A stretch of DNA of 64,000 nt, from assembly GCF_000744935.1 (NCBI RefSeq), contig NZ_JQMW01000013.1:310001-374000 (forward strand), given 5' to 3'. The notes below the pieces were generated by a model. The model was not told where the DNA came from, did no database searches, and saw only the letters and a program-made list of their open reading frames with translations. Made by a program: the position numbers and the translations under genes. Every line of letters begins with the position of its first letter. Positions within the stretch are counted from its first letter, which is position 1. Below, piece by piece: positions 36,119 through 44,644 of the stretch. This DNA is from Clostridium sp. KNHs214. Lineage in GTDB: Bacteria > Bacillota > Clostridia > Clostridiales > Clostridiaceae.

Positions 36119-37072
36119 CTATCTAAATACCACCCCTACTACAACATAAATTATTAATAAAAGTATCTCAGAAAAATACATAAGTTTTATAACCTCAACT
36201 ATGTGTTCTTTAGTTAAATCTATTATTTTATCACCAATAGTTGGTTTATATATAACTTCACCAAAATATGTATTTGTCCCTCCAAGTTGAACTCTCATAG
36301 CACCTGCAGCAGCTGCTTCTGGGTATGCACAGTTAGGGCTTTTGTGATTTTCTCTATCTCTTATCATTATTTTGAAAGACTTTATTATGTTACCTCCTAC
36401 TAAAGGAGAAACAATACACATCAAAATTCCTGTAACCCTTGCAGGAATTAAATTAAATACATCATCTACCTTAGCTGGGAAATAACCAATATCCTTGTAT
36501 TCCTTGGTCAGATATCCAAGCATAGAATCCATAGTATTTATACCCTTATACATCATAGCCAAAGGAGCTCCACCTATCATAGCAAAAATCAAAGGAGCTA
36601 TAACCCCATCAGCAGTATTTTCAGCTACTGTTTCCACATCTGCCCTAATAACTTCATCTTCAGAAAGATGTTTAGTCTCTCTTCCCACTATATATGAAAG
36701 CTTTAATCTGGCGTCTTCAATATCCTTATTCTTTAATGCCTTATAAACCTTCATTGCTTCCTCCTTCAAACATTTACATGCAATGGTTGTCCATAATATT
36801 AATATACTTAATCCATGATGAATTAATGGCATCTTTTCCGTAAACTTTAAAATGAAATAAGGAATAGCAAAACTTGTTCCTGCTACTAATATAACAATAA
36901 TTCCACCAAAAAACTTTAACTGCCCAGGCTTTTTAGAAATTTTTCTAAATCCCTTTTCTAAAAATCTTATAAACTTACCTATGTATATAACTGGATGTGG
37001 AAAGCCATAGGGATCCCCTATTAGCCAATCTATAGCTACAGCTATTAGTACATCTAAAAAATTAAAATACAT
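36119..37072 (-). CDS. cbiB: Adenosylcobinamide-phosphate synthase
   Basis: 317 residues with several membrane helices. AIDWLIGDPYGFPHPVIYIG at the N terminus, VETVAENTADGVIAPL in the middle and SPNCAYPEAAAAGAMRVQLGG later are CbiB/CobD signatures. It joins aminopropanol phosphate to adenosylcobyrate in the membrane. GGGGGAAG precedes the ATG. It is the first gene downstream of the B12 riboswitch, about 600 bp away. Confidence 0.95.
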   Translation of the reverse strand: MYFNFLDVLIAVAIDWLIGDPYGFPHPVIYIGKFIRFLEKGFRKISKKPGQLKFFGGIIVILVAGTSFAIPYFILKFTEKMPLIHHGLSILILWTTIACKCLKEEAMKVYKALKNKDIEDARLKLSYIVGRETKHLSEDEVIRADVETVAENTADGVIAPLIFAMIGGAPLAMMYKGINTMDSMLGYLTKEYKDIGYFPAKVDDVFNLIPARVTGILMCIVSPLVGGNIIKSFKIMIRDRENHKSPNCAYPEAAAAGAMRVQLGGTNTYFGEVIYKPTIGDKIIDLTKEHIVEVIKLMYFSEILLLIIYVVVGVVFR

Positions 37073-37218
37073 AATATATCTTCCCCCATGTTCATAATCG
37101 AAAAAATTAGCAAATGCCTAAATAATTAATAGTATCTTAGACCTAAAGCTCTAAATTTAAAATTAATTTCACCTTTATTGATAATTGAGTATTGTAACAG
37201 ATTATTTTAAATATCATT

Positions 37219-37270
37219 AAGGTACATGAAAATAAATAACAAGTCAAAGATACTGGTATATTTTGTGTGA
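37219..37270. repeat. MITE family B left-end fragment (copy 3)
   Basis: AAGGTACATGAAAATAAATA then ACAAGTCAAAGATACTGG matches the family B terminus; the rest is missing. It lies in the cbi operon leader. Confidence 0.65.
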
Positions 37271-37349
37271 TTGTAACTGTTTTTTAACTTTTAATTATAT
37301 TACTTATAATATAATTAAATTAACAAGTAATTTATAGGAAGTGATTCGC

Positions 37350-37451
37350 ATGAAAAAATCCTCTATAAAAAAATCCTTTAACATAGTTCCATTCATAGGC
37401 ATCGTATTCATATCAATAATAGTATTAGAATTAACATTTTTATCGATTTAA
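37350..37451 (+). CDS. 33-residue hydrophobic small protein antisense to the cbi leader
   Basis: The product starts MKKSSIKKSFNIVPFIGIV and continues with one long hydrophobic stretch ending LSI. A basic N terminus plus a single transmembrane helix is seen. AGGAAGTG lies seven bases before the ATG, an AT-rich promoter-like region precedes it, and a terminator follows at 37492. The order of ribosome site, ORF and terminator argues that it is real. It runs opposite to, and inside, the long leader between the B12 riboswitch and cbiB. Function unknown. Confidence 0.55.
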   Translation: MKKSSIKKSFNIVPFIGIVFISIIVLELTFLSI

Positions 37452-37491
37452 ATATAATAAAAATTTAATTTCCCTTCATTTATTTTTGTTT

Positions 37492-37523
37492 CCCTGCTTT
37501 TACTAAAGCTGGGATTTTATTTT
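37492..37523 (+). terminator. Terminator after the small hydrophobic ORF
   Basis: CCCTGCTTT and AAAGCTGGG pair around TACT with one mismatch, followed by ATTTTATTTTTT. Confidence 0.7.
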
Positions 37524-37599
37524 TTAACTATATTCTATACAGTACTAAAATCAATAGTTTAAAAAACTCAAACCATGTTTCTTAGGTATAATATAAGAA

Positions 37600-37648
37600 T
37601 TTTTGTATAAATAAAAAAACAGTAGTTCCAAGAAAACTACTGTTGAAA
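37600..37648 (-). terminator. Terminator of the B12 riboswitch expression platform
   Basis: On the minus strand AACAGTAGTT and AACTACTGTT pair around TTCTTGG and are followed by TTTTTATTT. It lies about 45 bp past the riboswitch aptamer, so B12 binding should favour termination before the cbi genes. Confidence 0.75.
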
Positions 37649-37692
37649 TTACCATCTTAAACTTCAAAAGTACCTTCCCTCCGAAAGCCTTG

Positions 37693-37862
37693 TTTATTAA
37701 TTTAGGCAGGTTTCCTGACTCTAGCATCGTCCTCCTCTCTTCCTTCCCTAGCCGTATGACCGGTGGATTTTAGAGATTTGTCCACTATTACAGTAGCGGG
37801 GGCTGTTGTGGAATTTAACCACATTCCCTTTTAACCAATTTTTATCTTGGCACCTAAACTTA
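37693..37862 (-). promoter_or_regulatory. Cobalamin riboswitch
   Basis: Read on the minus strand it shows GGTGCC near the start, AAAAGGGAA, ACAGCCCCCGCTACTGTAA, CCACCGGTCATACGGCT-like arms and AGTCAGGAAACCTGCCTAA. This is the order of conserved blocks in B12 riboswitches. It lies upstream of cbiB and downstream of cobD on the same strand. Confidence 0.9.
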
Positions 37863-37926
37863 TTAATTTATTAAATTTTTTTCACCATGTTAATTATAAT
37901 ACAAATCTGAAAACTTTAATAGTTAT

Positions 37927-38997
37927 TTATAAATTTAATAAAATATCTGTATAAAAATTTTTTAATATACTAATTAATATATCATTTCTACTCTTATCTT
38001 TTATTGCAAACCTAACATAATATTCATTTAATCCCTTATAATTAGAGCATTTACGTATTAAAAGCCCTTTCTCTAAACAATAATCGTAAAGCTTATTACA
38101 ATGAATTCCCTTAAGCTTAACTAATAAAAAATTAGCATTAGTTGTAAATACTTTATCTATAAATTCTATAGTTTTTAACTGCTCTGTAAGAAACTTTTTT
38201 TGACTATTTATCCACATTAAAGAATTCATTATATATTTTGTATCCTTTAAAACATATTTAACAGCAGTTTCTGCAAAACAATTTATATTCCAAGGATTTT
38301 GCTTTTCACTTATATTTTCAAGTAAATCTTTGTTTTTACTTATACCATACCCAAACCTAATACCAGGCATACCAAAAAATTTTGTAAGAGCTCTTATAAT
38401 AAATATACATTTATAACTCTCTAATTCTTTTATAAAACTTTTTTCATTATCTCCTACAAATTCTATAAAAGCTTCGTCTATAATTATGGTTTTATCTTCT
38501 CTTTCACAGAAATCTAATATGCTTTTAAATTTATCTTTATTAATTATTCCTCCATTAGGATTATTAGGATTTCCAATTACTAAAGCCTCTACATATGGAA
38601 TTTTTTTTAGTATATCATCATAGTCGTAGCTCATATCATCTTTCTTTAAATAAGAATGCTCTACTTTACACCCATGCTTTTTCCCGTCAATCTCATATTC
38701 TGCAAATGAAGGCACAACTATCAATATACTTTTAAAACAAGCTATACATAAATCTATTATTTCTGCAGCCCCATTTCCAAGAAGAAAATTTTCTTCATTT
38801 ACACCTGTATAATCACTTAAGCTTTTTAAAATCTCCCTATATTTTATATCTGGATACCTTGTACAATTATTTAAAGCCTCATTTATATTATTTATAAAAC
38901 TTTCTGGTATTCCCAAAGGATTTATATTAGAGCTAAAATCTATAAGCTCCACTCCTTTTAATACTCCATTTGTATAAATATCTCCACCATGTATCAA
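37927..38997 (-). CDS. cobD: L-threonine-O-3-phosphate decarboxylase
   Basis: About 356 residues, class I/II PLP aminotransferase fold. IHGGDIYTNG, DFSSNINPLGIPESF, LLGNGAAEIIDL, GNPNNPNGGII and RALTKFFGMPGIRFGYG (PLP lysine) mark CobD rather than HisC. It makes aminopropanol phosphate, the CbiB substrate. GGTGG lies seven bases before a TTG at 38997, giving MIHGGD, a better start than the ATG at 39015. It is on the strand of the cbi genes but upstream of the riboswitch, so it may be controlled separately. Confidence 0.92.
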   Translation of the reverse strand: MIHGGDIYTNGVLKGVELIDFSSNINPLGIPESFINNINEALNNCTRYPDIKYREILKSLSDYTGVNEENFLLGNGAAEIIDLCIACFKSILIVVPSFAEYEIDGKKHGCKVEHSYLKKDDMSYDYDDILKKIPYVEALVIGNPNNPNGGIINKDKFKSILDFCEREDKTIIIDEAFIEFVGDNEKSFIKELESYKCIFIIRALTKFFGMPGIRFGYGISKNKDLLENISEKQNPWNINCFAETAVKYVLKDTKYIMNSLMWINSQKKFLTEQLKTIEFIDKVFTTNANFLLVKLKGIHCNKLYDYCLEKGLLIRKCSNYKGLNEYYVRFAIKDKSRNDILISILKNFYTDILLNL

Positions 38998-39035
38998 AAT
39001 AGCACCACCGATCATTATGTAGTTAATATATTTAT

Positions 39036-39349
39036 TGATTAACCCACAATAAGGTAGAATGTAATGGAATTATGAAATTTCTCCTCCATGACTTGCATAA
39101 GAGCTAGGAACAATAAATTTAATTTAAGAAATTCTAATCTTTTAGCCATATAAAATTATCTAACGCTCACATTCAGCGTCCTGCCTCAGGTTCGCTAGCC
39201 TGGCGTCCTTTTAAGGGTTACGATAATTTTATCTGTCTAAAAGAAGAATTTCTAAAATTAAATTTAAATAGTTCCTTCGCTTCTTATGCAAGTCATTCCA
39301 GAGAAATTTCATAATTCAAGCAATGTAATACTTATTGTGGAATAATCAT
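39036..39349. repeat. MITE family A copy with a nested palindromic insertion
   Basis: Complete family A ends (TGATTAACCCACAATAAGG on the left, TTGTGGAATAATCAT on the right) enclose a second inverted-repeat element at about 39123-39262. The nested unit has AAATTCT...TCTTTTAG arms on the left, complementary CTAAAAGA...AGAATTT on the right, and a GC-rich centre (CAGCGTCC...GGCGTCC). Confidence 0.75.
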
Positions 39350-39611
39350 TTATTATATTTTATCATACAATTATAGAATATAAGTAATTTGTTGATATTC
39401 ATCATAGTGCAACTATATAAAATAGCCCTTATTCTAAATATCTGAAGTAATATTCACCTTTACGTACATTACTTCAGTCCATAAATACAATATTTAAAAA
39501 TTTTATAGTTTTTTGTTAACTTTACATATATTTGTTGTATTTCATATTTACCAGTAATACAATGGTCTTATGAGTACCTATTACAAATATCAAAATAAAG
39601 GAGGGGGCTTA

Positions 39612-41039
39612 ATGAAAGTTCAATTATCAAATTTTTTAACTAAAAGTAAACCAACAATAAAACAACTAGTATCAATTCTTTCAAAACATTATAAATATGT
39701 ATCTATTTTAGGTTCAGATACCTCTGGAAAAGCCTTTAATATAAGAAGAACTAGTACAAATTTAAATGACTCTTTTTGGAATGAAAGAGGTTTTGTGTTA
39801 AGAGTACACAATGGAATAAATTACTCAGAACTATCATTTAATCAAATAGATAATAATGTGGAACACATGGCAAAGTCCATGATAAAAACACTAGATAATC
39901 AATTAAATAATTTAAAAAATTTAAAAACAAAAATTTCTCCTTACCCAATAATTAAAGAAGAGAAGTTAACAAAAACTTTTAATGGAAATGTAAATTTGGA
40001 TTTTTCTTCTATGAGTAATAGAGAAATACTAGAAAAAATGAGTTCTATAAAAGATGAAGCTCTAGTTCTTTCAGAATTTATCTTAGACTTTATAGTAAGC
40101 TTTCAATCTGTAAAGGTATCTAAAATATTCATATCTTCGGATAAAGATCTTGAACAATCCTATATATGGAGCGAAGCTACTCTTGCTAGCATTGCTAGAA
40201 AAGATTCAAAGACAAAATTTTATTACAAAGTCTTCTCAGGTCTTAAGGGACTTGAAATTTTAGATGAAATGAAAGCTGCAGTTAAACTTGTAGTTGATAC
40301 CTCTGTAGAACTATTAAATTCTAATCCTGTGAAACCTGGTGAATATGAGGTAATATGTGCTCCTTCAGTTTCAGGAATTATAGCTCATGAAGCTTTTGGA
40401 CATGGAGTAGAAATGGATATGTTCGTTAAAAATAGAGCAAAAGCAAAGGAATACATGAATAAAGAAGTAGCGTCCTCACTTGTGACCATGCACGATGGTT
40501 CTCGAAGCTGTGACCAGGTTTCTTCCTATCTTTTTGATGATGAAGGAGTTTTAGGCGGTGACACTATAGTTATAGATAAAGGAATACTTAAAAGTGGTTT
40601 TTCTGACACCCTATCTGCTTTAAAATTAAATATTAAATCTAGTGGAAACGGTAAAAGGGAATCTTTTGAAAGAAAAGCTTATGCAAGAATGACAAATACA
40701 TTTTTCGAGAGCGGAAATGATAATTTAGAAGACATGATATCATCTATAAAATATGGATTTTTATTAGAATGTCCGAGCAGTGGAATGGAAGATCCTAAAA
40801 ACTGGGGTATTCAATGCATGGTTACCTTGGGAAGAGAAATAAAAGATGGTAAGTTAACAGGAAGATTAGTATCTCCTGTTATATTGACAGGTTATGTTCC
40901 AGACCTTTTAAAATCTATTTCTATGGTTTCAAAAAATGTGGAATTAGAGGGGTCTGGAGCTTGCGGTAAAGGTTATAAAGAATACGTAAAAGTATCCTGT
41001 GGAGGACCATATATTAAGGCGAAAGTGAGGTTAGGATAA
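39612..41039 (+). CDS. tldD: TldD-family metalloprotease subunit
   Basis: About 475 residues. The metal site is IIAHEAFGHGVEMDMF (HExxxH) near residue 255. DEGVLGGDTIVIDKGILKSG and SSGMEDPKNWGIQCMV are also typical of TldD. The partner TldE gene overlaps by one base. The TldD/TldE complex is a heterodimeric peptidase known from CcdA-antitoxin and microcin B17 processing; here the substrate is unknown. GGAGGGGG lies before the ATG at 39612 (MKVQLSNF); the frame opens at 39570. Confidence 0.92.
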   Translation: MKVQLSNFLTKSKPTIKQLVSILSKHYKYVSILGSDTSGKAFNIRRTSTNLNDSFWNERGFVLRVHNGINYSELSFNQIDNNVEHMAKSMIKTLDNQLNNLKNLKTKISPYPIIKEEKLTKTFNGNVNLDFSSMSNREILEKMSSIKDEALVLSEFILDFIVSFQSVKVSKIFISSDKDLEQSYIWSEATLASIARKDSKTKFYYKVFSGLKGLEILDEMKAAVKLVVDTSVELLNSNPVKPGEYEVICAPSVSGIIAHEAFGHGVEMDMFVKNRAKAKEYMNKEVASSLVTMHDGSRSCDQVSSYLFDDEGVLGGDTIVIDKGILKSGFSDTLSALKLNIKSSGNGKRESFERKAYARMTNTFFESGNDNLEDMISSIKYGFLLECPSSGMEDPKNWGIQCMVTLGREIKDGKLTGRLVSPVILTGYVPDLLKSISMVSKNVELEGSGACGKGYKEYVKVSCGGPYIKAKVRLG

Positions 41040-42337
41040 TGATTAATACTATAAAAAATATCTTATCGGATAAAGATATAAGTGGATATAAAATAATAGA
41101 AAGTGTTACAGAATCTGTAGAGTTGTTCTTTATAAAAAAAGAACTTCATATGGATAGAAGCAAAAAAATCCACTATTTTAATGTAACAGTATATAAAAAC
41201 TTTGATGAAGATGGTAAAAAGTTTACAGGTTCTTCTACCTGTAATATATATCCTACTATGACAGAAGAGGAAATAGGGCATATACTCCAAGATGCTGCTT
41301 ATTCTGCAAGTCTTATCAAAAATGAATTTTATCCTCTTCCAAAAGCATCAGGTAAAATTTCTAATATGATGATTTCGAGTTTTGCTTCTCACGAACTCTC
41401 CTATTGGATTCCTAAACTTACAGACGCAATATTTAAATATGACAATCATGAAAAAGGCTGCATAAATTCCTGTGAATTATTCTTAAATAAAATATACAAC
41501 AGAATAGTTAATTCAGAAGGAATAGACATAAATTATGAACAATACAAAGGTGAGTTAGAATTCATAGTTAATTGGAAAGAATCAGGAGAAGAAATTGAAC
41601 TTTACAAATTTATTAAATTCTCTGATTTTGATGAAGAATTTATATCTGGAAATATTAAAGAAATGTTGGAATTAGCAAGAGAAAAAGCCCTGGCAACAAC
41701 TACTGTTAAATCCGGAAAATATACAGTATTATTAACCGGTTCTCCAGTAAAAGAACTATTCAGCTACTATTTTGCTAGATCTAATGTTTCTGCTGTATAC
41801 GACCAAATATCTCAGTGGAAAATAAACCAAAAGATACAGGGAGAAAATATTAAGGGTGACACTATTAATATGGTTTTAGATCCTAAAATGAAAAACTCAA
41901 TCTTTTCCGTACCTTATGATCAAGATGGTGTAGCTTTAGACAAAGTTACCATACTAGAAAATGGAGTATTAAACAAGTACCACGGAAGCAGTAGATACAG
42001 CTACTATTTAAACCAACCTACCACAGGTTCTATTAATAATATGGAATTTTTAGGAGGTTCTAAAACAATAGAAGACTTAAAAAAATCACCTTACATTGAA
42101 CTAGTATCTTTCTCTGATTTCCAGCTTAATCCTCTAACTGGAGATTTCGGAGGAGAAATTAGACTAGGTTGGTATTTCGATGGAGAAAAAACTATTTCTA
42201 TAACCGGTGGCTCCCTATCTGGAAATATAAATGAAGTTCATAAGGAAATGTATTTATCTAAAGAACTTCAGCAATTTAATGGCTTTATAGGTCCCAAAAC
42301 TGTTCAAATGTTTGATTTAAGTGTAGCAGGAATATAA
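41039..42337 (+). CDS. tldE: TldE/PmbA-family partner subunit
   Basis: 432 residues. It lacks the HExxxH motif, as expected for TldE/PmbA. YTVLLTGSPVKELFSYYFAR, FSVPYDQDGVALDKVTILENG, TGSINNMEFLGGSKTIEDL and LTGDFGGEIRLGWYFDG are PmbA-type features. The ATG overlaps the tldD stop region, giving translational coupling. A hairpin terminator follows at about 42355. Confidence 0.92.
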   Translation: MINTIKNILSDKDISGYKIIESVTESVELFFIKKELHMDRSKKIHYFNVTVYKNFDEDGKKFTGSSTCNIYPTMTEEEIGHILQDAAYSASLIKNEFYPLPKASGKISNMMISSFASHELSYWIPKLTDAIFKYDNHEKGCINSCELFLNKIYNRIVNSEGIDINYEQYKGELEFIVNWKESGEEIELYKFIKFSDFDEEFISGNIKEMLELAREKALATTTVKSGKYTVLLTGSPVKELFSYYFARSNVSAVYDQISQWKINQKIQGENIKGDTINMVLDPKMKNSIFSVPYDQDGVALDKVTILENGVLNKYHGSSRYSYYLNQPTTGSINNMEFLGGSKTIEDLKKSPYIELVSFSDFQLNPLTGDFGGEIRLGWYFDGEKTISITGGSLSGNINEVHKEMYLSKELQQFNGFIGPKTVQMFDLSVAGI

Positions 42338-42354
42338 AAAACACCTCTATAAAT

Positions 42355-42412
42355 AGGGAACATCCATAAATTTGTATAAACAGCTTTATGGATATTCCCT
42401 ACTATTACTTGG
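42355..42412. terminator. Terminator after tldE
   Basis: GGGAACATCCATAAA and TTTATGGATATTCCC form a 15-bp stem with one mismatch. It lies between two converging genes. The U tract is weak. Confidence 0.6.
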
Positions 42413-42440
42413 GTCAACTTATAATAATAATATCTAATAC

Positions 42441-43136
42441 CTATTCGTAATGCCCCCCAGACATATCTTTCAATCTCTCATAATCTAATATTACTATTTC
42501 TTTATTATTTTTCTTTATAATTCCACTGTCACATAAATCCTTAATCACCCTATTTAAATGTCTATAACTAACTCCAAAAAAATTCGCTAGCTCAGTTAAA
42601 TTATTAGTTTTTATTTCATCAATTAATTTATTGTTATTTTCATCAGATGTTATGGCTATTAAATAACTGGCAAACCTATTTATAAAAGGATAAGCTTGAT
42701 TTAAAGCTGATAAATTTGAAAATGTATAGAGTTTGTGGCTTAAATTTTCAATTACAAATCTTAGAAAAAGGCTGTCTTCGCTAGCATATTTTTTTACATC
42801 ATCTGCCTTAATCCCTATTATAATAGCTTCATTTAAGGCCTCTACATTATTTTTAATTTTATATTTTTTAAATAACTCTAAATCACCCACTATTGATAAC
42901 GGAGTACTAAATCTTAACAATGTAGACTTGCCATTTAAAAGTAAATTAAATACTTTAAGCTTTCCTTTAACCAAAAAGTATATCCACTCTAATTCATCAC
43001 CAATTTTACAAATCATCTCTCCTTTTTCACAAAGAAAAAGTTTCATATACGAAAACATATCCTTATCAAATATAGTATCTAGTTGAAATTTATCTATATA
43101 ATGTTTCATTAAATTTTTATCATTAAGTAATTTCAT
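42441..43136 (-). CDS. Crp/Fnr-family transcriptional regulator
   Basis: About 231 residues. The N-terminal cyclic-nucleotide-binding-like barrel holds LFLCEKGEMICKIGDELEWIYFLVKGKLKVF. The C-terminal winged helix has NLTELANFFGVSYRHLNRVIKDL, ending LDYERLKDMSGGHYE. There is no Cys cluster, so it is not an FNR iron-sulfur sensor; YeiL-like proteins are similar. The long frame opens at 43214, but GGTGAT before the ATG at 43136 marks the start. The extension is MITE-flanking sequence. Targets unknown. Confidence 0.85.
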   Translation of the reverse strand: MKLLNDKNLMKHYIDKFQLDTIFDKDMFSYMKLFLCEKGEMICKIGDELEWIYFLVKGKLKVFNLLLNGKSTLLRFSTPLSIVGDLELFKKYKIKNNVEALNEAIIIGIKADDVKKYASEDSLFLRFVIENLSHKLYTFSNLSALNQAYPFINRFASYLIAITSDENNNKLIDEIKTNNLTELANFFGVSYRHLNRVIKDLCDSGIIKKNNKEIVILDYERLKDMSGGHYE

Positions 43137-43203
43137 AAAATTATCACCTCTATAAATTCTAGTATAACTGCTATAAAAAAAATAAAATAGGACATAAGTC
43201 CTA

Positions 43204-43367
43204 TTTAGACACATTCAAATAAATAACAAGTCAGTATGCTAGTCTATTTTGCGTCACACTGCGTCAGCGGAGCCCACCGATATTTCTACTAGCGGCGGAA
43301 CCTGTTTCCTTGTCTGACACAAAATATACCTGCATCTTTGACTTGTTATTTATTTTCATGTACCTTA
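43204..43367. repeat. MITE family B copy 4
   Basis: Full-length copy with TTAGACACATTCAAATAAATA at the left and TTATTTATTTTCATGTACCTT at the right. The centre has GCGTCAGCGGAGCC...GGCGGAACC, GC-rich against the surroundings. Orientation is opposite to copy 5. Confidence 0.8.
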
Positions 43368-43432
43368 TTACTTTCTATTATCAACTTCTTTAAATTTCAA
43401 CTAAATCTCATACTTTTTATTTTCTATATAAA

Positions 43433-44590
43433 TTAAATTTCTCTACTTCCTTCTCCAATTCCTGTAACATAAAATTCAGGATAGTACCCTATTATACAGA
43501 AGTAGTTTTCTTTCAATTTTTCCATGAATTTAGTAATATCATCCTTATGAACTATAGCTATTGCACAACCTCCAAAACCAGCTCCTGTCATTCGTGCGCC
43601 AATACATCCTTCTATTTTTAATGCTTCATATACTATGGTATCTAGCTCTTTTCCTGTAACTTCATATAAATTCTTAAGCGAATTGTGAGACTCTACCAAA
43701 AGCTTCCCAAATTCCTGCAAATTCCCCTCTGATAACTTTCTAAAAGCATCCTTTACTCTGTAATTTTCAAATACTGCATGTTCTGCTCTTTTTCTTGTAT
43801 CCTCATCCTCTATAATTTCTTTAACTTTTGTAAATTCTTCAGGTGTTAATTCACATAGGTATTTTATATTTTTTTTAGTTTTAATTATCTCCAGAGCCTT
43901 TTCACATTCTTCTCTTCTTTTATTATATTTTGATTCATTTAGTTCTCTTCTCTTTTTTGTATTCATTATAACTAATGTATAATCTTTTAAATCTACTGGA
44001 GCATACTTATACTCCAGTGTATTACAATTTAATAAAATACCTTTACTAGCCCTACCCATGCCCACTGCAAATTGATCCATTATACCACAGTTTACTCCTA
44101 CAAACTTATTTTCAGCTTCCTGCGCTATTTTTACTAAATCTATTTTAGAAATTTCTCCCTCATTAAATAATCTATTAATCATTTCGCCTATTAAAAGTTC
44201 TAAGGATGCTGAAGATGATAATCCTGACCCATTAGGTATATTTCCGCTTATTAAAATATCCATGCCGCCTACTTTATATCCCTTATTCTTCATTATACTG
44301 ATAACACCTTTGGGATAATTAGCCCAATCATCTTCTTTTCTATACCCTAACTCATCTACATTTGTCTCAACCTTAAGCTTAAAATTAGTGGATACAAAAT
44401 TTATCTTATTATCGCATCTCTCCCTAACAATACCATAAGTTCCAAGCTCAATGGCACAAGGAAATACATAGCCGCCATTGTAATCTATATGCTCACCTAT
44501 TAAATTCACCCTTCCTGGAGAATGGAAAACTCTCATTTCTCCAGCACCATAAATATTTTGAAACTTTTTCTTTAATTCTCTTAACTCCAT
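43433..44590 (-). CDS. galK: Galactokinase
   Basis: 385 residues, normal length. FHSPGRVNLIGEHIDYNGGYVFP is the GHMP galactokinase signature, ISGNIPNGSGLSSSASLELLIG the ATP-binding loop, GVNCGIMDQFAVG the catalytic region, and GARMTGAGFGGCAIA the third motif. It phosphorylates galactose at C1 in the Leloir pathway. It follows galT by 54 bp, so the two form an operon. GGGG-type ribosome site before the ATG. Confidence 0.97.
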   Translation of the reverse strand: MELRELKKKFQNIYGAGEMRVFHSPGRVNLIGEHIDYNGGYVFPCAIELGTYGIVRERCDNKINFVSTNFKLKVETNVDELGYRKEDDWANYPKGVISIMKNKGYKVGGMDILISGNIPNGSGLSSSASLELLIGEMINRLFNEGEISKIDLVKIAQEAENKFVGVNCGIMDQFAVGMGRASKGILLNCNTLEYKYAPVDLKDYTLVIMNTKKRRELNESKYNKRREECEKALEIIKTKKNIKYLCELTPEEFTKVKEIIEDEDTRKRAEHAVFENYRVKDAFRKLSEGNLQEFGKLLVESHNSLKNLYEVTGKELDTIVYEALKIEGCIGARMTGAGFGGCAIAIVHKDDITKFMEKLKENYFCIIGYYPEFYVTGIGEGSREI

Positions 44591-44644
44591 TTAACTCACC
44601 CCTTAATGCTAAATCATCCTGTTATTTAAAAACTCTTTTAAATT

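Noticed and set aside
42441-43214. Longer Crp-type protein starting at 43214
   Set aside because: The 26 extra residues are encoded by MITE flank and lack a ribosome site; the ATG at 43136 has one.
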